Assembly (NCBI RefSeq): GCF_037042905.1
Contig: NC_087252.1
Location: forward strand, 3,281,001-3,345,000
Direction of reading: 5' to 3'
Length of the DNA: 64,000 nucleotides
Source: Lytechinus pictus
Lineage: Eukaryota; Echinodermata; Echinoidea; Temnopleuroida; Toxopneustidae
The notes under the pieces: generated by a model
Databases searched by the model: none
Told to the model about the DNA's origin: nothing
What the model saw: only the letters and a program-made list of their open reading frames with translations
Shown: piece by piece, positions 45,901 through 56,939 of the stretch
Layout: each line of letters begins with the position of its first letter
How positions within the stretch are numbered: position 1 is the stretch's first letter
Position numbers and translations under genes: made by a program

Positions 45901-47627
45901 AAATTTTGCGTGTGTGGTGAGGTCTGTTCCCTTTTGTTATCTTTCTCAATATGTTAACTACTATGAGCAACGTATTTATTTATTTATTTATTTATAAGTC
46001 TTTTAGTAGGGTGACTCCATCAGTAATTGATAAACTGTTGTCCTTGGAGGCCCTACAACAAAAATAGAAACATAACAAACATGGGTATAAATAGTTTACA
46101 ATGTAAGTTGAGACAAACAAACTGTAAAGAAAAGAACAACACAAAGGGCCAGTTTATAAATCAAGACTGGGACCTTAATTGTGATTAGTTATAAAGCTCC
46201 TACATGTATAACATAATATAAATTTACCATGGGGGAGTGTTTCATGACACAGGTCCCTGTTTATTCATATTTTCTTTATGATATGTAATTGAAGTATCCA
46301 CTTTTCAATTCAATTCAAGTTTATTTCCACATCTGATTAAAAACACAAGTACAAATTCATATGCAAGTAGATATATACAATAAGAAAACATTAAAATGAA
46401 ACATATTCAGTTCATAATCATAATGTGGTGGGAATTGACAAAGGCCTATTAGGGTTATTCATATAGGTAATAAAATTTACATAAAATGTTTCTTAAATAT
46501 ATATAAAATATAACACAAAACAATAGAAAAATTATAGACACACATGGAATTCAAAAATATAAGTGTAAATGAAATAACAGAAGACAACCAGACATTCTGG
46601 AGCCCACCCCCAGGCAATATTTTGTTAACTATTCTAGGATTCATTTTCAACTAGGTATTTTTTAAGATTTCTTTTAAACATATTCGAAGTAGGGCATATT
46701 TTGATTTCTTGTGGTAAATTGTTCCACTTTCACCGTTGAATTCAAATAAAACCTATTGTTTTTTTTTCGTTGTTTGTGTTTTTCAAAGTATGTATGACTG
46801 CTATAGAATTCTACTAATTCGTTTGAAAGGAAAATACTGATCTTGATTTATGAGTGTTCACTTTTTGTTACTAGGAACTTAGAATGTATATATTTATGTA
46901 ATGCATGTATTATGTAATGTATTATGTATGTATTTATGTAATGCATGTATTTATGTAATAAACGAATATGCTACTTCTTAAAAAAATGTATAACGTCTAC
47001 CATTCACTGTCAGGTTGATTCTGCACTCACTGCGGTAGTTGTTAGACAGCATGACAGCAGTGTATATACCCTCGTTGTCAAGTGAGATATTGTTCATTGT
47101 CAAAATGCTGACCGGTTGATGATTAACTTCAAGTGTGTGCATCGTTGTATTTATTTGACCGTCATTCTGCGTAGTCCATCTGAATAACACTGAGCCGTCA
47201 CTCACCCAGGAAATAAATTTTAATTGTTCGGTTACGGTGGTTAATATGCACTGGAGACGTACGTCGTCCCCAAAATTTGCTTCCTTATTTATATCTAAAA
47301 AGTAGAAATTATTAAAGAGAAAGACAAAAAATATGTAAGCGATTATATGAGTTTATTATGTACACAACCACTATTGTGAGCATTTATTAATAGCTGCTCC
47401 ATGACGGCCAAAAAAACGTAAACATAATGTTACTGAATATCGATGTAATGAACCGTGCAAGAATAGACATTTGTCAATCATGATACAATAATTTACAGGA
47501 TTATTGTGATATGACACAAAATGGGAATCTGTCATTGAAACGGCGACTCAATCTATTTATTCCAATGCTTACCTTGAGAACAAAATACCGATCCGATGGT
47601 GATAACCAAAATAAATAAATGCCACAT
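39949..47627 (-). CDS. Receptor B: two-Ig-domain type I membrane receptor with YANS and YMEM tail motifs
   Basis: Seven exons: 47573-47627, 47001-47294, 44533-44880, 43392-43496, 42318-42437, 40813-40904, 39949-40290; total 451 aa with matching splice phases. The signal peptide is MWHLFILVITIGSVFCSQ. The V-like Ig domain has C34, W48, DNEGIYTAV and C109. The second Ig domain (from VPPEGLILIDG) has LVCKT and VMCRV. The stalk exon holds a repeated GTTPP/GTTHP motif and can start at two acceptors 24 nt apart. The membrane exon is nearly identical to that of receptor A. The tail has Y333 in YANS and Y366 in YMEM, and a longer C-terminus (GGYLSCSG, SVITTYL) than receptor A. Conservation of both tyrosine motifs, while ectodomain residues differ widely, suggests shared signalling with diverged recognition. 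Function is inferred from architecture only. Confidence 0.87.
41225..41615. repeat. Short dispersed element in receptor B intron, inverse of 12072-12505
   Basis: Shares GGATCCATACGATTTTGTCC, CGTGCAATTTTG, GTGAATGGATCATTTCATC and other phrases with the receptor A intron element but in opposite orientation. This shows independent insertion or local inversion. Confidence 0.6.
41809..41938. mobile_element. 130-bp palindromic element flanked by TTAAA
   Basis: It begins CAGGGGCCGCGGAAC and ends GTTCCGCGGCCCCTG, with TTAAA on both sides (41804-41808, 41939-41943). Receptor A's intron has the empty site CCGTTAAAAGTGC at about 13266. A TTAA-type target is what I know of Kolobok and piggyBac elements; class is inferred. 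Confidence 0.8.
44890..45960. other. Repeat-rich part of receptor B intron 2
   Basis: It contains TTTTTTTATACAGCGCTATTC near 44978 and a moderately GC-rich block at 45060-45290 (CCGGGGTGCTCGGAGCCC, CACCGCGCGAAATATACTG). A short GC-rich stretch follows at 45700-45770. None has coding structure. The matching intron of receptor A contains different repeats. Confidence 0.4.
45970..46290 (-). mobile_element. LINE 3' end with (AAAT)n tail
   Basis: On the minus strand, GGCCTCCAAGGACAACAG, then GATGGAGTCACCCTAC, TAAAAGACTT and AAATAAATAAATAAATA form a typical non-coding LINE 3' end with a simple tail. No coding part remains. Confidence 0.5.
46300..46760 (-). pseudogene. LINE 3' end with the last codons of reverse transcriptase
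   Basis: From 46726 down to 46634 the minus strand reads WNNLPQEIKICPTSNMFKRN, then LKKYLVENES and stop, the usual end of a CR1/Jockey-like LINE protein (compare FWNSLDDEIKNA at 9923-10174). The 3' untranslated part ends in a GAATTGAATTGAAA tail near 46300. A 5'-truncated dead copy. Confidence 0.85.
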
Positions 47628-50030
47628 TTTTAGGAAAATATTTCATACAATTCAAGTGATGAAGACGAAATTATGAAGCAGTGTGAATATTTGTCACTGC
47701 CAAAACAACATCCAATTAACTACAGGGAAGCAGATAAATAAGCGTTGATTAGAGGTGGCGCTATTAAGTTATTTTATCGTGATAAGAATTTGTTTGTGAG
47801 AAGAAGAACAAACAACAGTAGAGTGAATTTGAAGAAATCAAATACGTTTTAACATAAGAAACATAAACAAACTCAAGGAATGGACAACAGTGGGGCGTTT
47901 CATCAAACAATTAGTCGGTGGTTTTCTCCGACTAATTGTGATTTTCACCGACTAATTTCATTTTCACCGACAATTTTGCCATCACCGACTAAATTCCATT
48001 TCATGAAAATTTGTCGGTGATTTTCTCCGACAAATTATTGGAAACCACCGACTAATTTTGTCGGTGGCCTTCACCTACCGACAAAACTTATTTTCACCGA
48101 CTAATCAGCCTTTTATGGACTTTAGCAGCTAAAATCGATCAATTTCAGTTGATTTTGAGTATAACATTTTAATAAATTGCTTATTTTTCATTTCATTAAG
48201 AAAATTCAAAGAAAATGTATTTATTTTTAGTCAATGACAAATAAAAAGTAGACATTTCAAGCATCATATTTTTATCTTTAAAACTATATTTTCATAAATT
48301 AATCGATACAATTTGAAAGGAAACACCTTCAAATGTACACATTTTTTCAAACATTCATGTTATTTTCTTCAACCCGAATAAATCATTGTGCATTTTTAAT
48401 CAATAATGTCTGAAAACTGTGACCTCATTGACTTTTGTACAAGTTTTTCAATATTCATTAGTGTTGTTGGTGTTGCTGCTGCTGTTGTCATCGTGGTTGC
48501 TGGAATTTCTGTTGTTTTTGCTGCTGCTCTTGTTGTTGTGGGTGTGGTTGTTGCATCTCTTACTGCAGTTGTGGTTTCGGCTGCTGATGATGTTGTTGCT
48601 CCTGCTGCTGTTCATGTTTATTGAAGTAACTGAAATGGAATTGATTTAAAGAGCATGTGATATTTTACTAATAAACATATTAATTTACATCATTATTTAT
48701 ATCAAAGTCATTAATTCCTAATCTAATTGTCATTGTTAAAACTTACATTTTTGTTATGTTTCAAATAATAACTTTAAATTCTAAATGGTTAAAGTATCGT
48801 CACCAAAGCCTTATTAAACAACGAAAACAAAAAAGTTAAACAAAGAAATGCATAAGAAAATGATTAAAATGTACATGTATACACAATTGATTTTAATGAC
48901 TTGGGTTTTTCTCATTGGTTTACCAAAGAAAGGGAGTCAAAATCCAAAATAATCACATTTGGTCTTTATTTCTTGATTTAGAGCAAAATGCTGATTTCAT
49001 GCAAGAGTCATGTTATCATAAAAAAAAAAACCAACATCAGGAGCAGCAGCATACCTGCTGATTTCTGAAGTGAGTGCACAATCAACAGGCAAGATCATGA
49101 GGCACGCCCCCCCCCCCCCATACCAAGATCATTTGAATTAGTGAGGTTTAATGACTGCTTCTGTAGTCATTACATTTATCTGATTTATACAGGCCTACAA
49201 GAGATATAAAAGAAATTGTGTTCTTTTTGGGGTAATCTTCCGGTATTCCTCCCTGACAAAGCAGATGGTGATGGTGTGTGTGGGGGGGGGGGTCTAATAT
49301 GAATGCAGAACAATGGAACATTATTTTACTACTTCGGCAATAGAAAGCAAGTCACACAATCTAGCATTGATTGATATTGTTGTTTTACAACTGTCCAAGA
49401 AATATCACAATTAATAATTTAAGCATCTAAGCACTTTATAGATGTCATTTTTTTCTTCAAATATTGACTGGTAGAAGACCAAATAATAAAGAGAACAGTA
49501 CCGGTAATTTTTTTTTTAATGTGACTTTACTTTCTTCGCCAAAATGAGGCAGTAATAATTAAGAGTGTTTTACCTTACAAGTGACATCACATTTCCTGCC
49601 TTCTTGTCTGGCTCTCCTAAACCTTCAACCATTTATACTTGGGTAACTTTGTATCTCATGTCTGTCTGAAAAGTTTGGGTGAAGCCTCCACCTGAATGAA
49701 AAATAGTATTGAAATAACTAATTAGAATATTTGCCATAATCTTGTATTTCTTCTCACATTTATATGTACATGTCTAAAAACAGGAAATAAAACATCTTTT
49801 GATAACCATACAGGTTTCATATAGAAGGGGGTAAATAAAGGGTTCAAGTTTTTATTATGTTAATCAAAAATACAAACAATAATAAATGACATGCTCTGGC
49901 TGAGAAACGTAAATAGAGAAATTATTCATCACAATGTAGCTTGTATGTACATACACATGAGAAAGTTGTGATAAATGGATTGAGGGGTGAGAGCAGGGGC
50001 TGCGGAAACGGGGGGGGGGGGGGAGGTGGT

Positions 50031-50276
50031 GCATGTTAGCTGCAGGGTCAGCGGAACAGTTTCTAAAGTGAGCGAGCTCACCATGCAAAACATCATATTT
50101 AAACCAAATGGTCATTTTACATTTTTCAGCCCCCGCATTGTTTTCCAAAACCATGTACACAAATTTAAAATTGACCATCTGCTAATGATTTTTGCATGGT
50201 CAGTCCCCCCCCCCCCCACTTTCGGCTCAGCCCCCTCACTTTCAAAACCACTCCGCTGACCCTGCAGCTAACATGC
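50031..50276. mobile_element. 246-bp palindromic element with GCATGTTAGCTGCAGGG ends
   Basis: GCATGTTAGCTGCAGGGTCA at the left equals the inverse of TGACCCTGCAGCTAACATGC at the right. The interior contains two CATGGTCAG-type words and a run of C, resembling the interior of the 130-bp element at 41809. Probably the same superfamily. The 90- and 104-codon ORFs through it are artefacts. Confidence 0.7.
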
Positions 50277-51045
50277 AAAACATATTGATTCTTTTATATG
50301 TCTTTCATGTTTATGTAATATTTGCATTACAAACTGACTTTGATTAGAAAATCTGGTCAAAGTCTGATTTCATTGTCATTGATGTGGGTTTTAATGATTC
50401 AACATTCTGCAACCCCAAAAATATCCTTCATTATTTTGTAATCATTATCGCATTTTACTAGTCTACATGTTACCTGTGGTTGCATTTCAATCTCAGTATT
50501 TCTTCACCCATTGCCAAATCTTCTGCCACATGTTCATCAGATTGGCCGCTGGCATATTCCTTGCTGTAGTAGACCAGTCAGAGCCTAGCTTTCTAGTTCC
50601 AGACCCGTCTTCTTCTGCATATTGTTAAAATGTCCATAGTCTGAAATTAAAATATTAATAATATCACATTGATATACATGTAGCAAATAAAATATGTAGA
50701 TTTACACAGTGATCATTGAAAAATACTGCACTTTCAATGAATATTGTTGACATTTCATAAAGGGGGATGATCAAATATACCAATAATTGTTCTTCTTTTA
50801 TTATCCTGAAATTTATAGAATTTACCAACAAACGGTCAACAATTTATCCTTGTTAATTCATATAATTTTCAATTGATTATAAACAAGACGGTCATTAACA
50901 CATTAACCATACAAATAGTAAAACAGTTTTTTCAATAATTTTTTTTAATTCAAATATAATTTTTTTTTTTCCTAACCCAATAGCGCTTGGATACCTTGCC
51001 GGTTAAAAGCCACAATCAAATTAATGAAAAAATATGAATAGGCTC

Positions 51046-51182
51046 CTAATTCATAACTGCAGCAAATTGCATCCCCATCAAACTGTCAACTATTTCTGGA
51101 CTGTGACCTTTGTTCAATGGAACTTTAATGAGATTCAAGACAGAAAAATACTTGGGATTGATGAGATCCATTACATATTCTC
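51046..51182 (-). other. Weak candidate exon inside the 4.8 kb element
   Basis: After a pyrimidine-rich stretch and TATAG acceptor the minus strand is open for 46 codons to TAG, containing EYVMDLINPKYFSVL and SPEIVDSLMGMQFAAVMN. A phase-1 donor (TTGCGAG|gttagt) at 51612 would fit, but no start exon is clear. Composition is protein-like; identity unknown. Confidence 0.25.
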
Positions 51183-52983
51183 CTATAAAAAAATGTTCTA
51201 GTGAAGAGACCTTTAACCTTTACATGCTATTCAAGGTTAGGTGTGACTAGACTCTTAACTTTATGTGGTAGGACAATATTTTTCAAAAAATAGATTAAGA
51301 GACATTATCAACAATAGTTTAATTTATTTACCCCAATAACACTGATGCTATTGCAGATTCAGTGTCAAAATTTATAGGATGCTAAATAGTAATTTGTTTT
51401 AAAAAATGACTAAGAAAAATAAAAGCAAAACAAACTTCATAATCGCACACAAATGAGGAGCATTATTTCGTCTCCACCCAATTTGGACAATCAATCTTTT
51501 TTAAAAGGGAGCTATGCAATGGCTCATTTCACGTGGGTGCGCAAAGTCAAAGATAATTTAAGATAGATCTAGGTCTATATGGGCTATACCAGTTAGTATA
51601 CTAATACTAACCTCGCAATACGTGTGAGTGTACCAGTAAGGCCACGGGCCGGGTGCACCATTTAAAACATGGATCTAAATTCTAATTTTATTTAAATTCT
51701 TATTGGGTGTGAATGCACCTCTGCCACAATCGCATCACCCCCCCCCCCTGAATACTTGCCAGCCGTCAAGAGCCTTCACTTTATTCGACTTGTGACTTGC
51801 TAAGCCTATATGCTAAATAAGTTGAGAACATTCAATTTACCAAATTACCACTCAAACTATTACCATGTGATCTAGCTCCTGTTCAATTCCAATATCTGTA
51901 ACACAGAATTAGGATGGCCCCATTGGATATGTGTACATTAACAATTACACAGGCTGGTTTGCCTGGTGATCGAGGATATCTACGACCACACCGAGCAACA
52001 CAATCAATCCAAAACCAAAGGAAATGAAAAATTATGAGATGTAACATAGAATGACATAAAGGTAGAACAATACAAAGTATTCTCTTTGCAAAATTTATAA
52101 AATTGCAGCCATGTGCGGATCATAAAAACGTGTATGGACAGCCGTGTCGTTAGTTTGGACCTGAGATAGTTCTACAGACACAGAAACACGGGTATGGGAC
52201 TAGACTGGATTATGTGCTGTCAAGTTTATCGATCGTATCGACAGGGGTCCTGCCAGAAGATTCTCTTTTCTTGTAATTCGTTTGATAATTACGCACAACG
52301 AATAATTCAATCACCTTACATACAATATGAACGACATTTTGAAGGGTTTTACTTACGGTAAAATCCTCATTCACCTCTCCTGGAACCTTCGCTTCTTCTT
52401 ATTTCTTCGTTTCACTTCGCATCGTCGCGTCGAAAACATCAACCAATTTTAAATCTTCTTCACGACTTTGGGAGTGGGCGTGGCCTAATTAGTCAGCGAA
52501 CCTCGTTCAAGACGATTTATAAAATAAAAATTCTCTGACAATAGTCAGTGGAGCTCCGAGAGTTTCATGAAATGCAATTTTTGTCAGCGCTGACTAAATT
52601 GTCAGCACTGACAATTCAGCGTTGACAGTTGTCGCGCGACAATATTAATGAAACACCCTCCAGTTCTCCATTATTCCAAATCTGTTCTGTTTGTATAAGT
52701 ACATTAAAATCCAAAGCATATGCCAAAGAGGAGAAATGATATTGGAACCTGAAAATACGAATGTAAAAGCGTGATGCTTGACAGACATGGACTAATTGTT
52801 TGGACCTGTTTCATAAAATTCACAAAATAACCAGTCGAAAGAAAAAATAAAAACTCGTTCAATAATCAGTAGAGCTTACATAATCTGTACGCCAGCTTAC
52901 ACAGGAACACGTTGATTTACTGTGTTCTCAGCTGCATAGGCTGTCACGTTAGAATTAGAGCAGAATGGACGTGATTTTATCAT

Positions 52984-53180
52984 CGAATACATTAATAAGC
53001 TGGATTTCACCGGTAGGAGAAGAAAAGTGATTTTTTTTACGAATAAATTTATAAGCTGTGCATCGCCAGTTGTAACAGAAGGATCTTTTTGACGAGTGAG
53101 TTTATGAGCTGGATTTTTTCTGGCATGAGAAGAAACGTTTTTTTTTTTTACTAATGAATTTATACGCTGTTTTTCTATCC
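52984..53180. repeat. About four degenerate 55-60 bp tandem units
   Basis: Units follow the pattern GAATAAATTTATAAGCTG...AGAAGAAA...GATTTTTTTTAC: starts near 52984, 53041, 53095 and 53152. Non-coding. Confidence 0.6.
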
Positions 53181-53509
53181 AGCAGTTGGTCGCTTAGGAT
53201 GTCCTTCATGAATAAAAATAGTTTCTTTTTAGGACAAAAAGGAGTCTGGATATGGGATTGATTAAACTTAACGTAGCTAAATGAATTGTGAATTCAGATA
53301 TATTATTTTGCAAGGGTGCATGCAAGCGAAAAGAAAATGTAATTTGAAACTAAGGTAAAAGATTCAATTTGAGAGTACATGTCAACATTAATGGAATACC
53401 GCACGATATGAATTGTAGGCTTGGAACTATTTGTGGTGAAAAAATGGGGGGGGGTCCCATGCAAGCAGTTGAATTGAAATGATATTTTTATATGTATATT
53501 TGTATATAA

Positions 53510-53870
53510 ACCCCTAAAAAAAGTTTGGAAAACTGTGTTTGGCCATATTATACATCGTTCAAAAGATAGTTTAATTCTTTTTAAAATGATACCATACTTG
53601 TTATGATCATGCCATCAGGAAAAGAGGAGGATTTAAAAGTGTTGGATGAGGTTTGAATTGAAAAGCTGCAAAACGAGCAAAAAAGTTTGGAAATCTGAGT
53701 TTAGCCATTAATTTTTCCCAACTCCCAACTTTACACAATGCATATTTGATATCATTCAAAAGATCATTAAACCTCTTTAAAATGATACCATGCTTGTTAT
53801 GATCATGCCATCACAAAAAGAGCATTAAAAAAAGAGATTCAAAAGTGTTGGATGAGGTCTTTATTAAATG
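53510..53870. repeat. Two diverged tandem units of about 190 bp
   Basis: AAAGTTTGGAAAACTG...GATACCATACTTGTTATGATC and AAAAGTTTGGAAATCTG...GATACCATGCTTGTTATGATC are offset by roughly 160-195 bp. Both units end in AAAAGTGTTGGATGAGGT. Non-coding. Confidence 0.7.
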
Positions 53871-53979
53871 TTGACCTTGCCCCAGATTTCAAGGCACTGC
53901 ATCTCCATGTGAACAATAATCACATCATGTAGGGCAGCCATTCTCATTTACTTTTTTTGAAGCTCCACATTTCTTGTTG

Positions 53980-54190
53980 AGAATCTGTAATGCGCCACTA
54001 TCCATTACGCAAACCAGCAAAGTATTGCGGAGGGGGTCCAGAGGCACCTGTTTGGGGTCGAGGGGGCAGAGCCCCCAGAAGTTTTGGAGTTATGACGACT
54101 TTTAAATTGTCCAGAGGGGATCTAATTAATATCAAGAGAAGAAATACAAATGCTAACAAACTACACAATATTTATTAAAATTGAAATTAG
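53980..54190. other. Dispersed repeat remnant with a CGAGGGGGCAGAGCCCCC hairpin
   Basis: GGGGGCAGAGCCCCC (54061-54077 region) is an almost perfect hairpin. The surrounding phrase GGTCGAGGGGGCAGAGCCCC is typical of a dispersed family and gives a spurious GRGGRAP ORF. No gene. Confidence 0.4.
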
Positions 54191-55505
54191 TGACTTTTTC
54201 ACAACATACCAATGTTAACACTAGTTCAGAGCAGTGGCGTAACAGGGGTCGGTGGCCAGGGGGGGCAAGAGCCAAAAATTTCCCGGTCATATCATGGTAT
54301 GAACAGGCGTATGGTGTAATGAGGCGACGATTTTGAGATGGCCATATGTTCTGAATCAGGCAGAATTTATCTTTTTAAAAAAATTGTGAGCGAGCGAAGC
54401 GAACGAGCAAATTTTTTTACATTTTTAATACAAAAATCCAATTTTGAGATCGATTTTGACACGATATCCAGAGAATAATATAATTCACCCTTCTCTCTTT
54501 CCATTCCCTTTTTGTGGTCTGTATATGCCACTGTGAACAGGATTCTTTGCAGCAGTAGCGTGAAGAGTTAAAAAACGAAAGGCGCAGTATGGCGCAAGTG
54601 CTAAAAAGCTGCTTAATATATGTCCCGAGCGAGCGAATCGAGCGAGAATAAGAAATCACATTTTCATGAGAATTTAACTTTGAGATATTTTGTTACATTA
54701 TATTCAGTAAATAAAATCATATCCTACACTTTTATTTAGCTTTTCTTTCCTCCTTTTTTTCTTGGTTGTAGAACTTTTGGGGGCCATGGCCCAACCCTTC
54801 CTTATTCATATCCGGCAGTGCTTTGCGGTTGGGGTCCGTCTGAAACCCCCGGAACTTCTTGATATCAAAGCCTTTTATACCTCGCAGATTGCCGCTATTT
54901 TTAATCAAATCACGAGTATATACAGAATATAGCTTTTACACAACACATTTATTCAACCCAGTTGAACCAAATATTTCAAGGGGGCAAAACATAGCAATGT
55001 GGGAAAATTTGTAAAAAGGCGCTGGAAAAAAATGCCTATTGAAATTAAATTTTAATTATGTGATAACACATTTCATTGTTTCCATTCATTTCATTACACG
55101 TTGTCTCCTATAATTTCTTTTATTTCCTCTTGAGTGTGGAACCAAGACCCCCCCCCCCCCCCGCTTGTACGCCAGTGATTGAACGTAAAGCTTAATGTAG
55201 GAAGGGTCCCTACAGGGGGGCGTTATAGAGCCATTTGAAGGTTATACACTACTCAAAAAAAAGTTAAGGACCACTTTTTAAAACGTACATAAAGATTTTA
55301 TACAAGGTGTTTTATTTCTGGAAATACCTCAGTACAACTGTCCTAAATGTCCTTAAACACGCTGTAATCAATTTCACGCATGGGTGGTTTCAGTTGTTGC
55401 ACAATGTCTCTCGCATCACTGCACATCCTGAAAAGTGGGCCCCGAGGGGTATCAGCTACCGACATGAAGTGGTAAAAACGAATGTCTGAGTGTCTTTCAG
55501 GCAGT

Positions 55506-56549
55506 TCAGTAACGAGTGTGACCACCTCCTGCAGCAATAACGGCTTCACAGCGCTGTCTCATGGAGCTGATGAGGCGATTGATGTCTCTGACGTCCAGTG
55601 CATCCCATGCAGCCTCCAGAGCCACACCCAGCTGCTGCAGTCCAAGTGGATGGGCTTCGAGCTGCTCGAGACTCCTCCCCATCATGTCCCAGACGTGCTC
55701 TATCGGGTTTAAGTCCGGGGACCTCGCTGGCCACTCCATACGCTCAATCCCCTGGCCCTCAAGGAACTCGGTCACCACCCTAGCTCGGTGGGCACGGGCA
55801 TTTTCATCCATGAAAATGATGTTTTGTCCCACATTTTCTGCAAATGGCACCACTATAGGTTCAAGGACCTCATCCCTGTACCTCACTCCTGTCATTGCTC
55901 CCCCTGGGACCACGTAGAGACGAGTACGGTTGGCGTAGGTGATGCCTCCCCACACCATGACGCTGCCTCCCCCATAACGGTCATGTTCTGCAATACAGGG
56001 GTCTGCAAATCTCTCTCCTGGTCGCCTCCAGACTCTCGAACGTCCATCATTGTGGTCAAGGGAAAATCTGCTCTCATCTGTGAACAGAACTCTACGCCAT
56101 TGCTGTCTGGTCCATCTGTTATGCTCCCGGGCCCAGTTGAGACGAATTCTTCTGTGAGCAGGGGTGAGTGGGACACACTGAGCTGGCCGTCTGGCATGCA
56201 TATTGGCTCTGTGAAGTCGGTTACAGATTGTTTGAGTGGAAACAATCACTCCAGTTGCTGCAGCGAAGTCATTGTTGAGGCGGCGTGCACTGTGAAAGCG
56301 GTTGCGGAGGCTGAGATTCGTCAAGTAGCGATCATCTCTAGGGGTTGTCGAAACTGGTCGGCCACTGCGGGGTCTCTCGGAGTATAGCCCTGTCTCTCGG
56401 TGTCTTTGATTTGCTCTGCTAATGACACTGTGTGACACGCCCATCATTCTGGCTACTCTTCGCTGACTGAGGCCAGCTTCCAGCATCCCTAGGGCTCTGG
56501 CTACATCTGTTTCACTTAGGTGGTGTCTTGGCATTGCTGTTGTAGGCAA
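55506..56549 (-). CDS. Tc1-like transposase, left copy, full length but with an altered catalytic residue
   Basis: 347 codons, about the usual Tc1 length (340-345). An internal Met five codons in (MPRHHLSETD) may be the real start. The N-terminal paired-like helix-turn-helix region holds LEAGLSQRRVARMMGVSHSV. A GRPV hook (RSGRPVSTTP) follows, then a second helix-turn-helix (VIVSTQTICNRLHRANMHAR). Catalytic core: first Asp in FTDESRF, GGGSVMVWGG box, then FMDENARAH, and Glu in SPDLNPIEHVWD. In related proteins the middle motif is usually DNARPH preceded by D; here the aligned catalytic Asp is Glu (DEN). The 34-residue spacing to the last Glu fits DD34E. The frame is open, but cleavage activity is doubtful. 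Confidence 0.93.
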   Translation of the reverse strand: MPTTAMPRHHLSETDVARALGMLEAGLSQRRVARMMGVSHSVISRANQRHRETGLYSERPRSGRPVSTTPRDDRYLTNLSLRNRFHSARRLNNDFAAATGVIVSTQTICNRLHRANMHARRPAQCVPLTPAHRRIRLNWAREHNRWTRQQWRRVLFTDESRFSLDHNDGRSRVWRRPGERFADPCIAEHDRYGGGSVMVWGGITYANRTRLYVVPGGAMTGVRYRDEVLEPIVVPFAENVGQNIIFMDENARAHRARVVTEFLEGQGIERMEWPARSPDLNPIEHVWDMMGRSLEQLEAHPLGLQQLGVALEAAWDALDVRDINRLISSMRQRCEAVIAAGGGHTRY

Positions 56550-56929
56550 GTTGTTGATTGTACAGACTAAAGACGGAAAATGCTTTGGAAGACACTTGTC
56601 TTATGGCCCACTGCAATGATGCCAGAGACATCATGAAAGAACTGCATGTGTGAAATGATGTCATTGTGTTTGATGGCATTCTGGACAGCTGTATCTTGGC
56701 ATTGCTATTGTCAGCAAGTTGTTGATTGTAGAGACTAAAGACAGAAAATGCTTTGGAAGCCACTTTTGTACGGGCACATGGCAATGATGCAAGAGACATG
56801 AAAGAACTGCATGTGTGAAATTGATTTCATTGTGTTTGATGGCATCCTGGACAGCTGTATCTTGGCATTGCTGTTGTCAGCAATTTGTTGATTGTAGAGA
56901 CTAAAGACAGAAAATGCATTTGAATCCAC
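56530..56929. repeat. Loop of the dimer: 166-168 bp tandem units from the transposase 5' region
   Basis: Units start at 56531, 56699 and 56865 (GCATTGCTGTTGTCAGCAAG-like). Each contains the reverse complement of the start-codon context (GCAATGCCAAGA) and a stretch resembling the opposite subterminal region (ATGCAAGAGACA...GTGTGAAATTGATT). So the loop is a tandem copy of the 5' leader of the transposon. Confidence 0.8.
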
Positions 56930-56939
56930 AGCCCTAGGG

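Larger units (their letters stand above)
38558..47767. repeat. Segmental duplication copy B (receptor B locus)
   Basis: Direct counterpart of 8315-27009, more compact because it lacks the large insertions of copy A. It has its own: the small element at 41809-41938 and LINE remnants at 45970-46760. Homology ends at GGTGGCGCTATTAA near 47767. Confidence 0.9.
47892..52660. mobile_element. 4.8 kb DNA element with GGGGCGTTTCAT-type ends
   Basis: The left end GGGGCGTTTCATCAAA matches the inverse of the right end (GAGGGTGTTTCATTAA). CAGT on both sides (47888-47891, 52661-52664) may be the target duplication. The left 220 bp (47901-48115) carries about nine copies of CCGACTAATT or AATTTGTCGG in both orientations. 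The right end has TGTCAGCGCTGACTAAATTGT-like words. No transposase is visible. The interior is AT-rich with a smaller element (50031-50276) and one weak exon candidate (51046-51182). The GTT/GCT-rich ORF near 48410-48620 is low complexity. Confidence 0.65.

Noticed and set aside
48406-48649. Val/Ala/Leu-rich ORFs of 72-76 codons
   Set aside because: Overlapping frames of a GTT/GCT trinucleotide-rich stretch.
55788-56387. Proteins antisense to the Tc1-like transposases (199, 118 and 117 codons)
   Set aside because: Shadows of the transposase codons on the other strand, duplicated simply because the arms are duplicated.
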